NCBI RefSeq assembly: GCF_013204845.1 | Contig: NZ_JABMKY010000009.1 | Span: forward strand, 226,224 to 290,223 | Length of the DNA: 64,000 nucleotides | DNA from: Paenibacillus qinlingensis | GTDB lineage: Bacteria > Bacillota > Bacilli > Paenibacillales > NBRC-103111 | Reading direction: 5' to 3' | In this document: positions 61,738 through 64,000 of the stretch, piece by piece | Layout: each line of letters starts with the position of its first letter | Numbering within the stretch: the stretch's first letter is position 1 | Position numbers and translations under genes: made by a program | The notes under the pieces: generated by a model | Seen by the model: the letters and a program-made list of their open reading frames with translations, nothing else | What the model was told of the DNA's origin: nothing | Databases searched by the model: none

Positions 61738-63381
61738 TTATTTGCCGGTTTTCTTCTTGAAGGACTCTTCTAGCTCTTTCAAGATTTGTGTACCGCCTTG
61801 TGACTTCCATTTATCCACAAACTCGTCGAACTTCTTGATGTCGGCACCCATAATGATTTGCGTAAAGACAGAGTCACGCATCGTGTTCAGTTCCACCAGC
61901 TTAGCGATCTTCGTCGATGAATCTAAATAGTTGGAAGCGTCCGTAATCTGAAACTTATTATTAATCGCGACATCAAGCGCCTGAGCATTCCGGGTCTGTA
62001 CAGAATCCAGATAACGCGGCCAGCCCTGCAGTCCCGGAGCAAACAGGTAGCTCTGCACACCGCGGAAACTCCCGTTTTTGTCCAGCATTGTCGTCGGGTC
62101 TACGATGTCGTTGGTCATCACCTTCATCTTGCCATTCTCGAGTTTGTAGTCTTCCCCTTCGACTCCCCACACCGTTAGCATTTGATTTTCCAAAGACAAG
62201 GAATTTTCGATAATAGCCAGAGCTTTTTTCGGATCTTTGGTTTTAGCGCTGATAGCATTCACCTGGCTGAAAGGAGCACCTTGTGGAGCTACTGCTTTGC
62301 CGTCTGTACCGACGAGAGAGTCAGTTAAAGTCAGATACTTAAAAGGCAAATCGACCTGGTTCGGAAGCTTCCCATCTGCCGCCAGCTTTCCGCTTTTCTT
62401 GAGCTCAGTCGTTTCCACTTGGGTATCATAATCATTTGGCGTCGACCACCAGCCCATCCATGAGAACAACTTTCCGCTGTAAAGCTTAGCCCTCAGCTGC
62501 TCTTCCTTAATGGTTGCGAACTCCTTGTCGATCAGGCCTTCCGCATACATTTTTTGCAGGAACTGAAGTGCATCTTTCATTTTGGGATCAATATCGTAAT
62601 TGCTGAATTTGCCGTCCTTTTCGGTGAAATAGCCGGGTGTCACACTAAATGCACCAAATATATTGTCAAAGGAATTGTTAGCAAATTTCTGCTGGCCGAT
62701 CTGAGCCGTATATCCTCCAAGTGGAATGACATCCGGTTTCTCCGTCTTGACCTTTTTCAGCAGGTTGTAATATTCATCGAGCGTTTTCGGCACCTTGGCA
62801 CCCATTCCGTCGAGGTAATCCTTACGCATGACTAGATTCCAACGGTACCCTGCACCAGGTCCCCCTTGATAAGGAATCCCGAAGATTTTGCCGTTCACCT
62901 TCGCCTGCTCAAAAATTTCCTTCGGCACTTCCTTCAAGATATTAGGCGTATCCTTCTCATTGATGAGATTGGTAAGATCGACAAATGCTCCTTGAGGGGC
63001 ATATTTCTGGAAGTCATCGGCAAAATCAATTCTCACCACGTCGGGAATATCACCACTTGCCATCTTCAGATTGAGTTTTGTTTTATACTGTTGAACATCC
63101 ACCAATTCGGGAACGATTTTGATGTTGAGCTTTTTCTCGATAGCTTGCTTGACGACGTCTTTCGAAGGATCGTAGGGTTTGGAAATATCTTGCGCTTTTA
63201 ACCATTTGAGCTCATATGGCCCTTCTGTTTTAGATGAAACCGATGCTGACGCAGAACCTCCTGCCGGTGAAGGTGACACACTGTCTGCTCCGCTATCTTT
63301 ACTGCATCCCGCAACGGTTACGGTTCCGGCCAGTACGGCAGCGAGAACGCCAAAAGACCATTTCTTCGTTTGATTTGACAT
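61738..63381 (-). CDS. Sugar-binding lipoprotein, LplA type
   Basis: A 547-residue solute-binding protein with the perfect site AAGGAGGT ahead of its ATG. The signal peptide ends in lipobox VAGC (Cys26), followed by a Ser/Pro/Ala linker. It is the first gene of the set with the kinase and response regulator. No permeases lie downstream, and upstream the window soon enters an IS3-family element, starting about 50 bp from the start codon. Permeases could therefore lie beyond that element, or may have been separated from it. Confidence 0.91.
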   Translation of the reverse strand: MSNQTKKWSFGVLAAVLAGTVTVAGCSKDSGADSVSPSPAGGSASASVSSKTEGPYELKWLKAQDISKPYDPSKDVVKQAIEKKLNIKIVPELVDVQQYKTKLNLKMASGDIPDVVRIDFADDFQKYAPQGAFVDLTNLINEKDTPNILKEVPKEIFEQAKVNGKIFGIPYQGGPGAGYRWNLVMRKDYLDGMGAKVPKTLDEYYNLLKKVKTEKPDVIPLGGYTAQIGQQKFANNSFDNIFGAFSVTPGYFTEKDGKFSNYDIDPKMKDALQFLQKMYAEGLIDKEFATIKEEQLRAKLYSGKLFSWMGWWSTPNDYDTQVETTELKKSGKLAADGKLPNQVDLPFKYLTLTDSLVGTDGKAVAPQGAPFSQVNAISAKTKDPKKALAIIENSLSLENQMLTVWGVEGEDYKLENGKMKVMTNDIVDPTTMLDKNGSFRGVQSYLFAPGLQGWPRYLDSVQTRNAQALDVAINNKFQITDASNYLDSSTKIAKLVELNTMRDSVFTQIIMGADIKKFDEFVDKWKSQGGTQILKELEESFKKKTGK

Positions 63382-63483
63382 GAATAATAGACCTCCTTGG
63401 TATAACTTCTATATTGCAATTAGACTTAATAGTGGACACAACGAATTGGGGAGTTAGATAATAAAACTATCCAAATTTAAGAG

Positions 63484-63789
63484 GTGTCCAAGATGAGCCA
63501 ACCCCGTCAGCGTTACAATCAAAAGTTTAAAGAAGAAACGGTTAAGTACATTCAACAGCACAGTAAATCGATCACGGAAATTGCAGACGAATTGAACATC
63601 TCAGCGAAGACATTGAGTAACTGGATGAGCAAATATCGTCAGTTTCCAGATGAACCCTTCGTAGGAAGTGGCAATCTACGTAACCATGATCAGATTGTGA
63701 AAGACTTAGAGCAACGAAACAAAGATCTAGAGGAAGAGCTGGCCATCTTAAAAAAGGCGCTGCACATCTTCAGCAAAGACCCGAAGTGA
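63484..63789 (+). CDS. IS3-family transposase OrfA
   Basis: A 101-residue protein. The helix-turn-helix (about 12-55; SITEIADELNISAKTLSNWM) binds the element's ends. A leucine-zipper-like coiled coil (about 68-93; DLEQRNKDLEEELAILKKAL) serves dimerisation. The first codons (ATG at 63493) may also serve as start, but the frame begins at 63484. A programmed -1 frameshift site A-AAA-AAG lies at 63750-63756, in the end of this gene, and would fuse it to OrfB. The in-frame product alone ends at 63789. Confidence 0.9.
   Translation: MSKMSQPRQRYNQKFKEETVKYIQQHSKSITEIADELNISAKTLSNWMSKYRQFPDEPFVGSGNLRNHDQIVKDLEQRNKDLEEELAILKKALHIFSKDPK
63750..63756 (+). promoter_or_regulatory. Programmed -1 frameshift site in the transposase
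   Basis: The A6G run, phased as A-AAA-AAG with respect to orfA, is the standard slippery site of IS3-family elements. The -1 frame is open from here into orfB, and would give the OrfAB transposase. Confidence 0.75.
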
Positions 63790-64000
63790 AATTCAAGTTC
63801 ATTGATGACCACCGTTCTACATTTCGGGTTGAGAAGATGTGCAGCGTACTTGGCGTGTCCAAGAGCGGTTACTATAAATGGCGTCTGGCACCGCCGAGTG
63901 AGCGGAAAAAGCGCCGTGAAGTGTTGACTAAAGAAATAGAAGCTGAGTTTCTGGAATCGGATCGAAATTACGGCAGTCCAAAAATCACAGAGGAACTGAG
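63786..64000 (+). CDS. IS3-family transposase OrfB, N-terminal part (3' end outside window)
   Basis: A GTG at 63786 overlaps the orfA stop (GTGA) and opens a frame in -1 register, 71 codons long to the edge. The start reads VKFKFIDDHRSTFRVEKMC, followed by LGVSKSGYYKW (the HTH_21-type motif of OrfB) and YGSPKITEEL near the edge. The DDE integrase core would follow outside. It is probably expressed mainly as a frameshift fusion with OrfA. Confidence 0.88.
   Translation, partial: MKFKFIDDHRSTFRVEKMCSVLGVSKSGYYKWRLAPPSERKKRREVLTKEIEAEFLESDRNYGSPKITEEL

Larger units (their letters stand above)
63431..64000 (+). mobile_element. IS3-family insertion sequence, left part
   Basis: The element contains orfA and the start of orfB of an IS3-family transposase. 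The left boundary is placed near the AGTGGACAC at 63431-63439, a sequence resembling ends of IS3-group elements. The right end is outside the window, so neither the inverted repeat pair nor the target duplication can be verified. Confidence 0.75.

Noticed and set aside
61715..61740. Terminator of the 61738 binding-protein gene
   Set aside because: CCTCCT/AGGAGG pair, but on the minus strand no T-run follows; the larger hairpin at 61647 is the better candidate.
1..64000. Riboswitches, tRNA or rRNA genes, prophage or defence genes
   Set aside because: None was recognised on either strand, although weakly conserved structured RNAs cannot be excluded by eye.

Overview
The window looks like a chromosomal segment of a Paenibacillus-type member of the Bacillales. 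The signs are strong AGGAGG-type ribosome binding sites, several TTG and GTG starts, moderate GC, and many LplA/LplB/YtcP-type sugar ABC systems paired with YesM/YesN-like two-component or AraC-type regulators. This assignment is inferred from gene content; no rRNA, tRNA or housekeeping marker is present.

Layout. Position 1-230 is the end of an AraC-type gene. 320-10018 (minus) is a complete uptake locus: sensor kinase, response regulator, binding lipoprotein, two permeases, an (alpha/alpha)6-barrel hydrolase and a GH43 enzyme. 10560-16499 (minus) holds an SGNH esterase, a binding lipoprotein translationally coupled to a sensor kinase with no permeases or response regulator beside it, and a MATE exporter. 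16726-22590 (plus) is an operon of FAD oxidoreductase, Gfo/Idh dehydrogenase and a 1051-residue secreted GHL10-type hydrolase. 22685-24308 is an AT-rich divergent pair (PanE-like reductase and TetR regulator). 24434-32469 (minus) holds a GHL10-type hydrolase, an orphan response regulator, two permeases, a binding protein and a dehydrogenase-like protein. 33047-45719 (minus) holds a membrane-bound AraC regulator, binding protein, two permeases, a GH95-like enzyme and a secreted Asp-box/FN3/CBM32-like protein. 45895-55435 carries an aldo/keto reductase, three AraC-type regulators, a pentapeptide-repeat protein and a plus-strand permease-permease-binding protein operon. 55436-56212 is non-coding and repeat-rich. 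56213-58850 has an SDR, a WYL regulator and a GrpB-family protein. 58952-63381 (minus) is a binding protein, sensor kinase and response regulator set, with the left end of an IS3-family element just upstream.

How the genes work together. Six LplA-type binding lipoproteins but only four permease pairs are present, and no ABC ATPase is encoded. The transporters therefore probably share an ATPase encoded elsewhere, as MsmX serves many importers in Bacillus subtilis. The enzymes (GH43, GH95-like, two GHL10, SGNH esterase, dehydrogenases) fit import and breakdown of plant-type oligosaccharides, but no substrate can be fixed from sequence.

Non-coding DNA is the least ordinary part. There is a hairpin-forming tandem array of about 61 bp units at 55826-56160. 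Two inverted, diverged copies of one intergenic element lie at about 10200-10385 and 32744-32925. A 24-bp repeat tract behind the MATE gene is complementary to its own terminator. Three helically phased GGAAAT motifs lie in front of the 51.9 kb transport promoter. A palindrome sits exactly between the -35 and -10 boxes of the TetR gene. I did not find a convincing wholly new multi-gene system; these regulatory and repeat structures are the best candidates for something undescribed.
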